The notes under the pieces: model-generated | What the model saw: only the letters and a program-made list of their open reading frames with translations | What the model was told of the DNA's origin: nothing | Database searches by the model: none | Assembly: GCA_028285495.1 (NCBI GenBank) | Contig: JANQPB010000022.1 | Span: 251,969-315,968 of the forward strand | Reading direction: 5' to 3' | Source of the DNA: Acidimicrobiales bacterium | Lineage (GTDB): Bacteria; Actinomycetota; Acidimicrobiia; Acidimicrobiales; SZUA-35 | DNA: 64,000 nt | Shown here: one piece after another, positions 39,636 to 48,781 of the stretch | Layout: every line of letters begins with the position of its first letter | How positions within the stretch are numbered: the stretch's first letter is position 1 | Position numbers and translations under genes: made by a program

Positions 39636-39647
39636 TCGGCAGGCCCG

Positions 39648-40643
39648 TCAGGGCCGACCGAGGGGCTTGATCTCGTCGAGCTTGCTCGGCTGGTGCCTGG
39701 CCTCGATGCTCCGCACCGTTCCCGAGCGACCGCGCATCACCAGCGAGTGGGTGACGATGGCGTCCGGCAGGAAGCGGACCCCACGGAGCAGTTCGCCGCT
39801 GCTGATCCCGGTGGCGGCGAAGAAGCAGTTCTCGGTGGCCACCAGGTCGTTCAGACCGATGATCTTGTCCGGGTCGTAGCCGGCGTCGACCGCCTCCTGG
39901 CGCTCGTCGTCGGTCTGGAACCACAGGCGACCCTGGAGGTCGCCGCCCATGCACCGCAGCGCCGCCGCCGCGATCACCCCTTCGGGCGTGCCGCCGATCC
40001 CGAACAGGATGTCGACGCCCGAATCGGGCTGGGCGGTTGCGATGGCGCCGGCCACGTCGCCGTCCTGGATCAGCGTGATCCTGGCCCCGGTCGAGCGGAT
40101 CTCGGCGATGATGTCGGCGTGGCGGGGCCGATCGAGGACCATGCAGTTCAGGTCACGGATGTCCTTGCGCCTGGCCTTGGCCAGCGCCCACAGGTTCTTC
40201 TCGACCGGTAGCCGGATGTCGACGATCCCCGCCCCCTCCGGCCCGACGGCGATCTTCTCCATGTAGACCGCCGGGCCCGGGTCGAACATCGAGCCCTTCT
40301 CGGCGACGGCGATCACGGCGATCGCCCCGGCCCCACCCTTTGCGGTGAGCGTGGTGCCGTCGATGGGGTCGACCGCGACGTCGACGTGGGGCGGCTGGCC
40401 GTCGCCGACCTCCTCGCCGTTGTAGAGCATCGGCGCCTCGTCCTTCTCGCCCTCACCGATGACAACCGTGCCGTGCATCTCGACCCCGTCGAGCACCGAG
40501 CGCATGGCGTCGACCGCGGCCTGGTCGGCTCCGATCTTGTCGCCCCGACCGAACCACCGGGCGGCGGCCATGGCCGCGGCCTCGGTCGTGCGCACGAGCT
40601 CGAGGGCCAGGTTGCGATCGGGGGAGATCCATTCCGAGGACAT
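39648..40643 (-). CDS. glpX: Fructose-1,6-bisphosphatase, class II
   Basis: Gluconeogenic phosphatase of 331 residues. Motifs are [15 protein letters not shown] near residue 65, the metal-binding [13 protein letters not shown] near 90, and [20 protein letters not shown] near 205. This is the standard actinobacterial FBPase type. ATG 40643 is 6 bases after TACGGT (40655-40650). Convergent with the PPK2 gene across a 12-bp gap. Confidence 0.95.
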   Translation of the reverse strand: MSSEWISPDRNLALELVRTTEAAAMAAARWFGRGDKIGADQAAVDAMRSVLDGVEMHGTVVIGEGEKDEAPMLYNGEEVGDGQPPHVDVAVDPIDGTTLTAKGGAGAIAVIAVAEKGSMFDPGPAVYMEKIAVGPEGAGIVDIRLPVEKNLWALAKARRKDIRDLNCMVLDRPRHADIIAEIRSTGARITLIQDGDVAGAIATAQPDSGVDILFGIGGTPEGVIAAAALRCMGGDLQGRLWFQTDDERQEAVDAGYDPDKIIGLNDLVATENCFFAATGISSGELLRGVRFLPDAIVTHSLVMRGRSGTVRSIEARHQPSKLDEIKPLGRP

Positions 40644-40736
40644 GGCCACACCGTACCGGTCCGCCGCGGGACCGGCGAGAACCCCGACCGGCGGGCGGCG
40701 GCGACCGCCAGCCCGGGCCGGCGGCACACTGGAGCG

Positions 40737-41684
40737 ATGGACGAGACGGCGGGCCCGGGCCCCGGAGCGATGCCTCGGGCGGAGGTCGACATCGACGAGG
40801 AGCTGGTCGGTCGGCTGCTGGCCGAGCAGCATCCCGACCTGGCCGGGCGCCCCTTGTCGTGGCTGGCCAACGGCTGGGACAACGCCATGCTCCGCCTCGG
40901 TGACGACCTCGTGGTCCGGCTCCCGAGGCGTCGGCTGGCGGCCGACCTGGTCGAGCACGAGCAGCGGTGGCTGCCGGTCCTGGCCCCGACGCTGCCGCTG
41001 CCGGTCCCGGTCCCGCTCCGGGTCGGCCGCCCGAGCGGCCACGACCCCTGGGCCTGGTCGGTGCTGCCGTGGGTCGACGGCCGACCGGCCGGGGCCGACC
41101 CGGACCTCGACGGGCCGACGGCGGCTCGGCAGATCGGGGCGTTCCTGGCCGCGCTCCACCGTCCGGCGCCACCCGACGCACCGGCGAACCCGTTCCGGGG
41201 CGGTGCGCTCGCGACCCGAACCGAGCGGTTCGTCGGAGCCCTGGACCGGATCACGCAACCGGTCGACGCCGTCGCCGTGCTCGACCGCTGGCAGGCCTGC
41301 CTCGATGCGCCGGCCTGGGGCGGACCGCCGCTGTGGCTGCACGGCGACCTCCACGCCAACAACCTCCTGTCCGCAGGCGGGCGCCTCGTGACCGTCATCG
41401 ACTTCGGCGACATCACCGCCGGCGATCCCGCCACCGACCTGGCTGCGGCCTGGTCGCTGCTCGACGAGACCGACCGGGCGGCGTTCCGCCAGGCCGCCGA
41501 CACCCCGGAGCGACCGATCGACGGGGCCATGTGGCTGCGAGCGGAGGGGTGGGCCCTGGCGGTCGGCACCGCCATCCTGGCCAACTCGGGCGACAACCCG
41601 GCGATGGCGGCGATGGGTCGCCGCATGGTGGGCCGGTTCCTGGTCGAGCCAGATGAAGGGGACGAGCCGAAGGGCGGCGAGTAG
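40737..41684 (+). CDS. Aminoglycoside phosphotransferase-like (APH) kinase
   Basis: 315 residues with the APH/choline-kinase fold. Brenner motif [11 protein letters not shown] near residue 205 and the DFG equivalent [17 protein letters not shown] near 225 are complete; the nucleotide Lys position is replaced by Arg in DLVVRLPRR near 63, as in several family members. It may phosphorylate a small molecule; resistance is not implied. ATG start, 6 bases after CACACT, a weaker match to the genome's promoter box. Its TAG stop forms part of the next gene's box. Confidence 0.85.
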   Translation: MDETAGPGPGAMPRAEVDIDEELVGRLLAEQHPDLAGRPLSWLANGWDNAMLRLGDDLVVRLPRRRLAADLVEHEQRWLPVLAPTLPLPVPVPLRVGRPSGHDPWAWSVLPWVDGRPAGADPDLDGPTAARQIGAFLAALHRPAPPDAPANPFRGGALATRTERFVGALDRITQPVDAVAVLDRWQACLDAPAWGGPPLWLHGDLHANNLLSAGGRLVTVIDFGDITAGDPATDLAAAWSLLDETDRAAFRQAADTPERPIDGAMWLRAEGWALAVGTAILANSGDNPAMAAMGRRMVGRFLVEPDEGDEPKGGE

Positions 41685-41694
41685 CGTCGCCGCC

Positions 41695-42138
41695 ATGACC
41701 GACCCCCGACCCCGCATCACCGACGAGCAGTGGCTGAACCTCAACGAGGGGGTGATCGCCGAGTTCCGGGCCAATGGCGGTCGCTGCGGTGGCCGCTGGG
41801 AGGGCAATCCGATGGTCCTGCTGACCACCACCGGCGCTCGCAGCGGCGAGCCCCGCACGTCGCCCCTGACCTACACGAGCGACGGGGACGACCTGGTGGT
41901 GATCGCCTCCCGGGCCGGCGACGACCGCCACCCCGACTGGTATCACAACCTGGTGGCCAACCCCGACGTCGTCGTCGAGCTGGGAGCCGAGCGATTCGAG
42001 GCCACGGCCTCGGTGGCGCCCGAGCCGGAGCGGACCCGCCTCCTCGACGCCCGCGTCGCCGAGATGCCCCGCTTCGGTGACTACGTCGACCAGACCGACC
42101 GGACCATCCCGGTGGTGGTGCTGACCCGCAGGTCCTGA
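41695..42138 (+). CDS. Deazaflavin-dependent nitroreductase-family protein (Ddn-like)
   Basis: 147 residues, same family as the gene at 21117. [20 protein letters not shown] near residue 42 and [19 protein letters not shown] near 80 are the F420-binding hallmarks. The N-terminal [19 protein letters not shown] helix is the usual lead-in. ATG is 7 bases after TAGCGT (41682-41687), a box that overlaps the stop codon of the upstream kinase gene. Confidence 0.88.
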   Translation: MTDPRPRITDEQWLNLNEGVIAEFRANGGRCGGRWEGNPMVLLTTTGARSGEPRTSPLTYTSDGDDLVVIASRAGDDRHPDWYHNLVANPDVVVELGAERFEATASVAPEPERTRLLDARVAEMPRFGDYVDQTDRTIPVVVLTRRS

Positions 42139-42352
42139 GGTCCCGGCCGGGCCGATGGGCGGGGGCGATGGGTCCCCCGGCCCACCGCGCTGGTCGAGAT
42201 CCCCGCTGGACACGGGCCATCTGTGTGAGAGAATGGCGCGAACGGAATCGGTGATGGATGCCCGGGGAAGGCACCCCGCACCGGTCGAGGCCGTCGGCTC
42301 CGCCCGGCGACCCCGGCGAGACCCGTCCGCCGACACCTGGAGGGACAGCGCG

Positions 42353-42784
42353 ATGCGAGTGGCCGACATACTCCGACAGAAGGGGACCCACACGGCGACG
42401 GTGCCCCCGGAAGCCTCGGTGAACCAGGTCGTCGAGCTCCTCCGGGAGTACGGCTACGGCGCGCTGGTGGTGTCGTCGGACGGGTCGACGATCGAGGGCA
42501 TCGTGTCCGAGCGCGACATCGTGCGGGCGCTCGGACTGCGCAGCGACCTGCTGTCGATCCCGGTCTCGGAGATCATGACCAGCCCCGTGTTCACCTGCGA
42601 GCCGACCGACCGGACCGAGCAGCTGATGGCGCAGATGACCGAGAGGCGGATCCGGCACCTGCCGGTGGAGATCGACGGGAAGCTGTCCGGCCTCGTCAGC
42701 ATCGGCGACGTGGTCAAGTACCGGGTGTCGGAGCTCGAGCACGAGACCCAGGCCATGCAGGAGTACATCCAGCACGGTCGCTGA
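42353..42784 (+). CDS. CBS-domain pair protein
   Basis: 143 residues, two CBS motifs and little else: residues 5-60 (YGYGALVVSSDGSTIEGIVS) and 70-125 (MTERRIRHLPVEIDGKLSGL). Such proteins bind adenine nucleotides and act as energy sensors. ATG 42353 has GGAGGG 8 bases upstream; the frame is open further back but the extra sequence looks unlike protein. The 214 bp upstream contain no other gene. Confidence 0.88.
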   Translation: MRVADILRQKGTHTATVPPEASVNQVVELLREYGYGALVVSSDGSTIEGIVSERDIVRALGLRSDLLSIPVSEIMTSPVFTCEPTDRTEQLMAQMTERRIRHLPVEIDGKLSGLVSIGDVVKYRVSELEHETQAMQEYIQHGR

Positions 42785-42789
42785 GGGGG

Positions 42790-42815
42790 CCCGCCGGGCC
42801 GGGGGACCCGGCGGG
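42790..42815 (+). terminator. Terminator hairpin after the CBS gene
   Basis: Perfect 9-bp stem CCCGCCGGG / CCCGGCGGG with an 8-nt loop, starting 6 bp after the stop codon. No T-run. Confidence 0.65.
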
Positions 42816-42965
42816 TGACAATCGGGAGGGGATCCGGTCGACCGGCTCCGGCGGGGTGCGGGCTACACACCGCTGGGGCCGGCCTCGACCGTCGCCTCGA
42901 GCTCGAACAGGCTCGCACCCAGGCCGACCGGACCTCGGTGATCGCCGGCGCAGTAGGGTCTTTGG

Positions 42966-44048
42966 ATGACCGCAACCGGGGCTGCGACCGGCTCGCCGGC
43001 CGGGGACCGACGCCGGCCGCTGCGTCCGATCGAGCGACTGTCCGGCCGCCAGGTCAACCTGCTGCTCGCGGTGTCGTCGACCGGGGTCCTCGTCACGGGG
43101 CTGGTGTCGTGGACCGTCGGCACCGGTTGGGGCCGTTGGTTCACGGCGCTGCACGGCGTGCTCGGCGTGCTGCTGGTGGTGCTGGCCCCGGCCAAGATCC
43201 GACGATCGGTCCGCCCCGGCCTGCGGCGGGGGCGGCCCGAGCGCTGGCTGTCGGTGACGCTCGGGATCCTGCTGCTGGTCACCGTCGGGCTCGGGTTCGC
43301 CAGCAGCAGCGGGCTCTGGACCGGCGTCGGGACCGGGGCATCGCTGTGGTGGCACGTGCTCGTCGCCGGCCTGACCGTGCCGCTGCTGCTGTGGCACGTC
43401 GGCAGCCGCCCGGTGAAGCCGCACCGGGTCGACACCGACCGCCGGCTCGTGCTCGGTGGGCTGACGGCGGCCGGTGCGGCGGCGGCGACGGTCGGCGTGA
43501 CCGAGGTCGGCATCCGAGCCGCCGGCCTCGCCGGGGCCGACCGGCGGTTCACCGGCTCGCACGAGATCGCCTCCTTCAACCCGTCGCGCCTGCCCCGGGT
43601 GTCGTGGCTGGACGACACCGCCCCGGCGGTGACCGACGCCATCGACTGGACGCTGACCCTCGACGGCGTCGCCATGCCGATCGCCGACCTGGCGGCCAGG
43701 GCCCGACCCCTCGTCGCCGTCATCGACTGCACGGGGGGATGGTGGAGCGAGCAGCGTTGGGACGTCGTGCCCCTGGCCGAGCTGATCGACGACGGCGTGC
43801 TCGATGGCGGCGGCCGCAGCCTGGCCATCACGTCGGCCACCGGCTACGCCAGGATCTTCCCCCGGGCCGACGCCGACTCGACCTTCCTCGCCGTCGGCTA
43901 CGACGGTCGGCCGCTGCTCCGGGGCCACGGCGCACCCGTCCGGGTGGTGGCACCGGCGAGGCGAGGGCCCTGGTGGGTCAAATGGGTCACGTCCGTCGAG
44001 GCGACGTCCCGACCCTGGTGGCTCCAGCTACCGCTCCCACCGACCTGA
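42966..44048 (+). CDS. Membrane-bound molybdopterin-dependent oxidoreductase (sulfite oxidase fold)
   Basis: 360 residues. The N-terminal 170 hold four membrane helices resembling a small cytochrome b-type anchor, with His in WFTALHGVLG, WWHVLVAG and LLLWHVGSR as possible haem ligands. The C-terminal 190 residues are a sulfite-oxidase-type molybdenum domain; the Mo-binding Cys is in VAVIDCTGGWWSEQRW near residue 258. A fifth hydrophobic segment (LGGLTAAGAAAATVGV) separates the two. Probably an extracytoplasmic reductase or oxidase; substrate unknown. ATG is 6 bases after TAGGGT (42954-42959). Confidence 0.88.
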   Translation: MTATGAATGSPAGDRRRPLRPIERLSGRQVNLLLAVSSTGVLVTGLVSWTVGTGWGRWFTALHGVLGVLLVVLAPAKIRRSVRPGLRRGRPERWLSVTLGILLLVTVGLGFASSSGLWTGVGTGASLWWHVLVAGLTVPLLLWHVGSRPVKPHRVDTDRRLVLGGLTAAGAAAATVGVTEVGIRAAGLAGADRRFTGSHEIASFNPSRLPRVSWLDDTAPAVTDAIDWTLTLDGVAMPIADLAARARPLVAVIDCTGGWWSEQRWDVVPLAELIDDGVLDGGGRSLAITSATGYARIFPRADADSTFLAVGYDGRPLLRGHGAPVRVVAPARRGPWWVKWVTSVEATSRPWWLQLPLPPT

Positions 44049-44079
44049 GCGTGGCGTCGGCGACCGGCCGATCGGACGC

Positions 44080-44496
44080 TCAGGCCCGGAGCGAGGCCGC
44101 CGCAACGCGACCGGCCGCAGCGACGGCCAGGCCGACCCCGACGGCGGCGACCGAGCCGGCGAGCACCGTGCGAGCGGGTGGGTCGGTCGGGCCGACCGGC
44201 CGGTCGTCGACGCACAGGACCCGGCCCTGGGAGCGGATGCTGAGGATCGAACCGGCGGACCCGACCGACAGGATGCTGCCGGCGGAGCCGACGCTGAGGA
44301 TCGAGCCGGCGGATCCGATCGAGAGGATCGATCCGGCGGAACCCACCGACAGGATGCTGCCGACCGAGGCCAACGACTGGATCGACCCGACCGACGCAGC
44401 CGAGCGGATGCTGGCGGTCGAGAAGATCGAGGCGATCGACCAGGTGGAGGTTCGGCCGTTGATCGAGCGAGCCGGCGACGAGGGCAGGATGGCCAC
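44080..44496 (-). CDS. Ser-x-x triplet repeat protein with C-terminal membrane helix
   Basis: 138 residues. From residue 17 to 91 there are 25 unbroken triplets of the form Ser-x-x; the second half settles into a 9-residue unit SILSVGSAG repeated about four times (27-bp DNA period). After a short RVLCVDDRPVG linker comes a hydrophobic helix near 112-130. A Ser at every third position would give a stacked Ser ladder if it folds as a triangular beta-solenoid; that is inference. GTG start exactly 6 bases after TAGGTT (44508-44503) argues that the gene is real. It converges on the molybdopterin oxidoreductase gene with a 31-bp gap. Family not recognised. Confidence 0.65.
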   Translation of the reverse strand: MAILPSSPARSINGRTSTWSIASIFSTASIRSAASVGSIQSLASVGSILSVGSAGSILSIGSAGSILSVGSAGSILSVGSAGSILSIRSQGRVLCVDDRPVGPTDPPARTVLAGSVAAVGVGLAVAAAGRVAAASLRA

Positions 44497-44587
44497 ACCG
44501 GCAACCTAGTCGCCCGGTCGGACCCCGGCCCGGCGGCGGCGCCATCGAGGTTCTGACACCGGCGGGGCGAACCGGTAGCGTCCTGGC

Positions 44588-45802
44588 ATGTCGCACCCGA
44601 ACCTCGATGACTTCCGCTCGGAGGTCCGGACCTTCTTCGACGACGTGCTCGAACCGACCCTCGACGGGATCACCGGCACGGTGGCCCGGGCCAAGGCCTG
44701 GCGGGCCGCACTGTTCGACAACGGGCTCGCAGGCCTCGACTACCCGGTCGAGCACGGCGGGCGGGGTCTCGGGCCCGACCACCTGGCCGTCTGGGCCGAG
44801 GAGTCCCGCGGCCGCATCCCCCGGGAGGACGCCACGTTCGGCATCGGCGTCGGCATGGCCCTGCCGACCCTGCGGGACCACGGCCACGACGGCCTCAAGG
44901 ACCGGTTCATCCGCCCGGGCCTGCGGGGCGAGGAGATCTGGTGCCAGATGTACTCCGAACCCGGCTCGGGCTCCGATCTGGCGTCGCTGGCGACCAGGGC
45001 CGAGCGCGACGGCGACGAGTGGATCGTGTCCGGTCAGAAGGTCTGGACCTCGGGTGCCCACCACTCGCAGTTCGCCATCCTCTTGGCCCGCACCGATGCA
45101 GACGCCCCCAAGCATCGGGGCATCACGATGTTCGTGCTCCCGGTCGAGCAGTCGGGTGTGACGGTGCGCCCGCTCGTCCAGATGACCGGGGCGTCGGAGT
45201 TCAACGAGGTGTTCCTCGACGAGGCCAGGATCCCGGTCGACTGGGTGGTCGGCGAGATCAACGGCGGGTGGGCGACGGCGGTGGCGCTGCTGGCCCACGA
45301 GCGGGTCCAGACCGGCACCGCCTCGATGAGCGGTGCCGCCACCCAGCGCTCGAAGGCCGGCCGCACCCCGCTGCCGGTGACCCAGCTGATCGAGCTGGCC
45401 GAGCGCCAGGGACGGCTCGCCGACCCGCTCGTCCGCCAGGACCTGGCCCGGCTCCACACCGGCGAGCGGGTGGTGGCCTGGCTCGGGGCCAGGAACGGCA
45501 TCCACCCGTCGATCGGCAAGCTGTGGCGGACCCGCCAGGGCCGGGCCGCAGCCGACCTGGCGGCCCGGTTGGCCTTCCCCGCCTCGCCGGCCTGGGGTCG
45601 GGAGCTCGAGGACGGCCCCGACGCCGAGCGCAACGCCGACGACGACTACTTCGCCTATCACATCCTCAACTGCCGGGGCATGAGCCTCGGCGGTGGGACC
45701 GACGAGATCCAGCGCAACACGCTGGGCGAGCGGGCCCTCGGCCTGCCCCGTGAGCCGGGCCCCGACCGCGACACGCCGTTCCGCGAGCTCCTGAAGAACT
45801 GA
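44588..45802 (+). CDS. Acyl-CoA dehydrogenase
   Basis: FAD enzyme for alpha,beta-dehydrogenation of an acyl-CoA. 404 residues. FAD/substrate motifs are CQMYSEPGSGSDLASLAT near residue 120 and VSGQKVWTSGAHHSQFAIL near 150; the C-terminal ILNCRGMSLGGGTDEIQRNTL is the usual tail loop. In the position of the catalytic base no clear Glu can be fixed by eye. ATG is 6 bases after TAGCGT. First of a plus-strand run: two dehydrogenases and a CoA-transferase. Confidence 0.92.
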   Translation: MSHPNLDDFRSEVRTFFDDVLEPTLDGITGTVARAKAWRAALFDNGLAGLDYPVEHGGRGLGPDHLAVWAEESRGRIPREDATFGIGVGMALPTLRDHGHDGLKDRFIRPGLRGEEIWCQMYSEPGSGSDLASLATRAERDGDEWIVSGQKVWTSGAHHSQFAILLARTDADAPKHRGITMFVLPVEQSGVTVRPLVQMTGASEFNEVFLDEARIPVDWVVGEINGGWATAVALLAHERVQTGTASMSGAATQRSKAGRTPLPVTQLIELAERQGRLADPLVRQDLARLHTGERVVAWLGARNGIHPSIGKLWRTRQGRAAADLAARLAFPASPAWGRELEDGPDAERNADDDYFAYHILNCRGMSLGGGTDEIQRNTLGERALGLPREPGPDRDTPFRELLKN

Positions 45803-45819
45803 CCGGATCGGAGCAACCC

Positions 45820-47094
45820 GTGGACCTCGCCCCCTCATCCACGTCGCTCGAACTGCAGGAGCGGCTCGATGCCTTCATCGCCGACCGGATCGTGCCGGCC
45901 GAGGCCGCCTGGTCCGAGGCCAGGGCCGCCAACCCGGGCGAGCAGCCCGGGCTGGTCGACGACCTCGCCGACGAGGCCAAGGCCGCCGGGCTGTGGAACC
46001 TGTGCGTCCGTCATCCGGTCAACGGGCCGGGGCTGAGCTTCGTCGACTACGCACCGCTGGCCGAACGGCTCGGCCCCCACCCGCTGGCCCAGGAGGCGAC
46101 CAACTGCGATCCGCCGTCGAACATCAACGGCGACGCCCTCATCCTCTACGGGAGCGGCGAGCAGAAGGAGCGCTGGCTGCTCCCCCAGCTCGACGGGCGC
46201 ATCAAGTCGGCGTTTGCCATGACCGAGCCGGACGTGGCCTCGAGCGACGCCGCCAACATCGCCACCACCGCGACCCAGCGCCCCGACGGGAGCTGGGTGC
46301 TCGATGGTCGCAAGTGGTACATCAGCGGCGTCCTCCACCCTCGCTGCGCCTACCTGATGACGGTGGCCATGACCGACCCGAACGGCCCGCCCCACGGTCG
46401 CCACAGCCAGTTCATCGTGCCGATCGACGCCCCCGGTCTGACGATCGTCCGCGACCTCCCGAAGTTCGGCTACCGCGACCACGACGGCCACGTCGAGCTC
46501 GTGCTCGATGGCGTGACCGTTCCCGAGAGTCATCTGCTCGGCCAGCGGGGCGGCGGTTTCGCCATCGGTCAGGCCCGGCTCGGGCCGGCCCGGGTCCAGC
46601 ACTGCATGCGGATCATCGGCATCGCCGAAGCGGCCCTTCGGCTCATGATCGAGCGGGCGCCGACCCGCACCACGTTCGGGGCGCCGGTGTCGACCCGGGC
46701 CAACGTGATGGACTGGATCGCCGAGGCCAGGATCGACCTCGACGCCGCCCGGCTGCTGACGTTGCGGACGGCGTGGCTGATGGACACCGCCGGCGACAAG
46801 GCGGCGGCGCCCGAGATGTCGAAGATCAAGGTCCACGTGATGCGGACGGCCACGACCGTGCTCGACCGGGCCATCCAGGTCTTCGGGGCCGCCGGCGTCT
46901 CCGACGACACGCCGCTGGCCCGGTGGTACGCGTCGTTGCGGGCCCTCCGGATCGCGGACGGTCCAGACGAGGTCCACCTCATGGCCATCGCCCGGCGCGA
47001 GCTTCGCCGGGCCGAAGGCGACGCCAGGCCCGAGCTTCGCCAGGCCGAACACGACGCCAGGCCCGAGCCGGGGACGATCGAGGCGGCGGGATGA
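45820..47094 (+). CDS. Acyl-CoA dehydrogenase
   Basis: 424 residues, a second member of the family. Motifs are AFAMTEPDVASSDAANIAT near residue 130, VLDGRKWYISGVLHPRCAYL near 165, and ARVQHCMRIIGIAEAAL with the FAD-binding region near 265. The C-terminal tail carries a duplicated 11-residue unit (ELRRAEGDARP / ELRQAEHDARP). GTG start with GGAG 7 bases upstream, 17 bp after the previous gene; its stop overlaps the CoA-transferase start (ATGA). Confidence 0.92.
   Translation: MDLAPSSTSLELQERLDAFIADRIVPAEAAWSEARAANPGEQPGLVDDLADEAKAAGLWNLCVRHPVNGPGLSFVDYAPLAERLGPHPLAQEATNCDPPSNINGDALILYGSGEQKERWLLPQLDGRIKSAFAMTEPDVASSDAANIATTATQRPDGSWVLDGRKWYISGVLHPRCAYLMTVAMTDPNGPPHGRHSQFIVPIDAPGLTIVRDLPKFGYRDHDGHVELVLDGVTVPESHLLGQRGGGFAIGQARLGPARVQHCMRIIGIAEAALRLMIERAPTRTTFGAPVSTRANVMDWIAEARIDLDAARLLTLRTAWLMDTAGDKAAAPEMSKIKVHVMRTATTVLDRAIQVFGAAGVSDDTPLARWYASLRALRIADGPDEVHLMAIARRELRRAEGDARPELRQAEHDARPEPGTIEAAG
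46999..47064 (+). repeat. 33-bp tandem duplication in coding sequence
   Basis: Two adjacent copies (46999-47031 and 47032-47064), nearly identical and in frame, encode the repeated 11-residue unit near the C-terminus of the second acyl-CoA dehydrogenase. Confidence 0.85.
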
Positions 47095-48374
47095 CGGGCG
47101 TCCCGGGCGGAATCCTCGACGGGGTGCGGGTCCTCGAACTGGCCCAGAACGCCGCCATCCCCCACTGCGGCCGGCTGCTGGCCGGGCTGGGAGCCGACGT
47201 CGTGAAGGTCGAGCCCCCCGATGGCGACGCGATGCGGGGCCTGGCCCAGCTCGGCCCGAACGAGTCCAAGGCCTATGCCGTGATCAACCCGGGCAAGCGC
47301 AGCATCGCCGTCGACCTCGGCGCGCCCGAGGCCGGGGAGATCCTCGACGCCCTGTTCCGCTGGGCCGACGTCGCCATCGTCGCCTTCAAGGGTCCCGACC
47401 TGGCCCGGTTCGGGATCGGCTGGGACCACGCCCGGACGGTCAACCCCCGCCTGGTCCACCTCACCCACACGCCGTTCGGACCCGAGGGGCCCGATGCCGA
47501 CCAGGGCGGCTACGACGCGCTGGTCCAGGGCCGCAGCGGGGTCGGGTTCGTGATGAACCGCTCGGCCGGCGGGGTGCCGCAGCCGACCCGCCCGGCGGTC
47601 AACGACTTCGGCACCGGCATGCTCTCGGCGTTCGCCGTGCTGGCCGGCCTCCGCCACCGTGACCGGACCGGCGAGGGCCAGCGCATCGACACCTCCTTGC
47701 TCGGCACGGCCATCAGCCTCGGCACGGCGGTGCTCGGTCGCTTCGAGGCGACCGACCCCGAGGTGCTGGACCAGTTCGCCGACGACCTGGCGGCGATGCG
47801 GGCCGCCGGCGTCGACTTCGACACCCAGCGCGAGGCCTACGAGGACCGGGTCCAGGCCGGGCAGGGGGCGTTCCGGCTCTACTTCCGTCACTACCGGACC
47901 GCCGACGGCCTGATCTCGGTCGCCGGTCTGTCGGCGGGCCTGTTCGCCAAGTTCCACGAGGTGACCGGCCTGCCCGACGTCGACCGGAGCGACCACACGG
48001 CCCCGGCGTTCCAGGCCGTCGTCGACGCGGCCGAGGAGCTGTTCACGACCAGGACGACGGCCGAGTGGATCGCCGTGCTGCGGGAGGCCGGCTACCCCTG
48101 CAGCCCGTACCACCTGCCCTACGAGGCGCTCGACGACGAGCAGGTCCGGGCCAACGACTTCGTGGTCGACCTCGACCATCCGGTCTTCGGCCGCTACACG
48201 ACGACCGGCATGCCGGTGCGCTTCGAGAAGGCGCCGTCCGGGGTCGCCGGGCCCTCCCCGACCCTGGCCGCCGACACCGCCGAGGTGCTGGTCGAGGCCG
48301 GCCTCACGGCCGAGCGCGTCGCCGAACTGGCCGCCGCCGGGGTCGTCGTCGACGGCTCCGGGGCCCGTTCCTAG
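47091..48374 (+). CDS. CaiB/BaiF-family CoA-transferase
   Basis: Family III CoA-transferase of 427 residues that moves CoA between carboxylic acids via an enzyme-bound Asp. It opens with LDGVRVLELAQNAAIPHCGR and ADVVKVEPPDGDAMRG; the candidate nucleophile Asp is in RPAVNDFGTGMLSAFAVL near residue 167. ATGA overlap with the upstream dehydrogenase makes an operon that could activate and oxidise one substrate. Its TAG stop overlaps the stop of the facing SnoaL-like gene by 4 bp. Confidence 0.92.
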   Translation: MTGVPGGILDGVRVLELAQNAAIPHCGRLLAGLGADVVKVEPPDGDAMRGLAQLGPNESKAYAVINPGKRSIAVDLGAPEAGEILDALFRWADVAIVAFKGPDLARFGIGWDHARTVNPRLVHLTHTPFGPEGPDADQGGYDALVQGRSGVGFVMNRSAGGVPQPTRPAVNDFGTGMLSAFAVLAGLRHRDRTGEGQRIDTSLLGTAISLGTAVLGRFEATDPEVLDQFADDLAAMRAAGVDFDTQREAYEDRVQAGQGAFRLYFRHYRTADGLISVAGLSAGLFAKFHEVTGLPDVDRSDHTAPAFQAVVDAAEELFTTRTTAEWIAVLREAGYPCSPYHLPYEALDDEQVRANDFVVDLDHPVFGRYTTTGMPVRFEKAPSGVAGPSPTLAADTAEVLVEAGLTAERVAELAAAGVVVDGSGARS

Positions 48375-48781
48375 TCGGTGCCGACCGCGGGCTGCTTCCA
48401 GTAGGTCCGCTTGCCGGCGATGCGCCCGTCGCGAATCGGGTACAGGTCGACCGCCGCGTTGTGGAAGCGACGGCCGGCGCCGTCGACCCCGCTGACCACG
48501 AACGTCTGGACCACCAGGTCGTCGGTGTACCGCTCCTGGACGCCGTCGTAGCGCAGCTCGGTCCACTCCCGACCTCGGCGCTCGATCTCGGCCATGACCT
48601 CGTCGATGCCCCGCAGGACGTGACCGGTCGGGCGATCGTCGCCGCCGTCGAACCAGTGGAGGTGCCACTCGAAGTCGTCGGTGACCGCCCGACGCAGCGC
48701 CTCCCGGTCAGCCCTGGCGAAGCCGCGCTTGAGGTCCCGCATGGCCTCCTCGACCCGGGTGGCCGGCGCCGCCTCCGTCAT
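48371..48781 (-). CDS. SnoaL/nuclear-transport-factor-2-like protein
   Basis: 136 residues of the NTF2-like alpha+beta cone. TRVEEAMRDLKRGFARADRE at the N-terminal helix and DDFEWHLHW are typical; the end reads VDLYPIRDGRIAGKRTYWKQ. Could be a small hydrolase, isomerase or ligand-binding protein. Start ATG overlaps the hydratase stop (ATGA); last gene of the thioesterase-hydratase-SnoaL operon. Confidence 0.83.
   Translation of the reverse strand: MTEAAPATRVEEAMRDLKRGFARADREALRRAVTDDFEWHLHWFDGGDDRPTGHVLRGIDEVMAEIERRGREWTELRYDGVQERYTDDLVVQTFVVSGVDGAGRRFHNAAVDLYPIRDGRIAGKRTYWKQPAVGTD

Noticed and set aside
42815..44509. Plus-strand frame through 44.1-44.5 kb giving repeated IEPADP-like units
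   Set aside because: It overlaps the molybdopterin gene in another frame and lacks a promoter box. The minus-strand Ser-x-x gene has a start, box and membrane helix.
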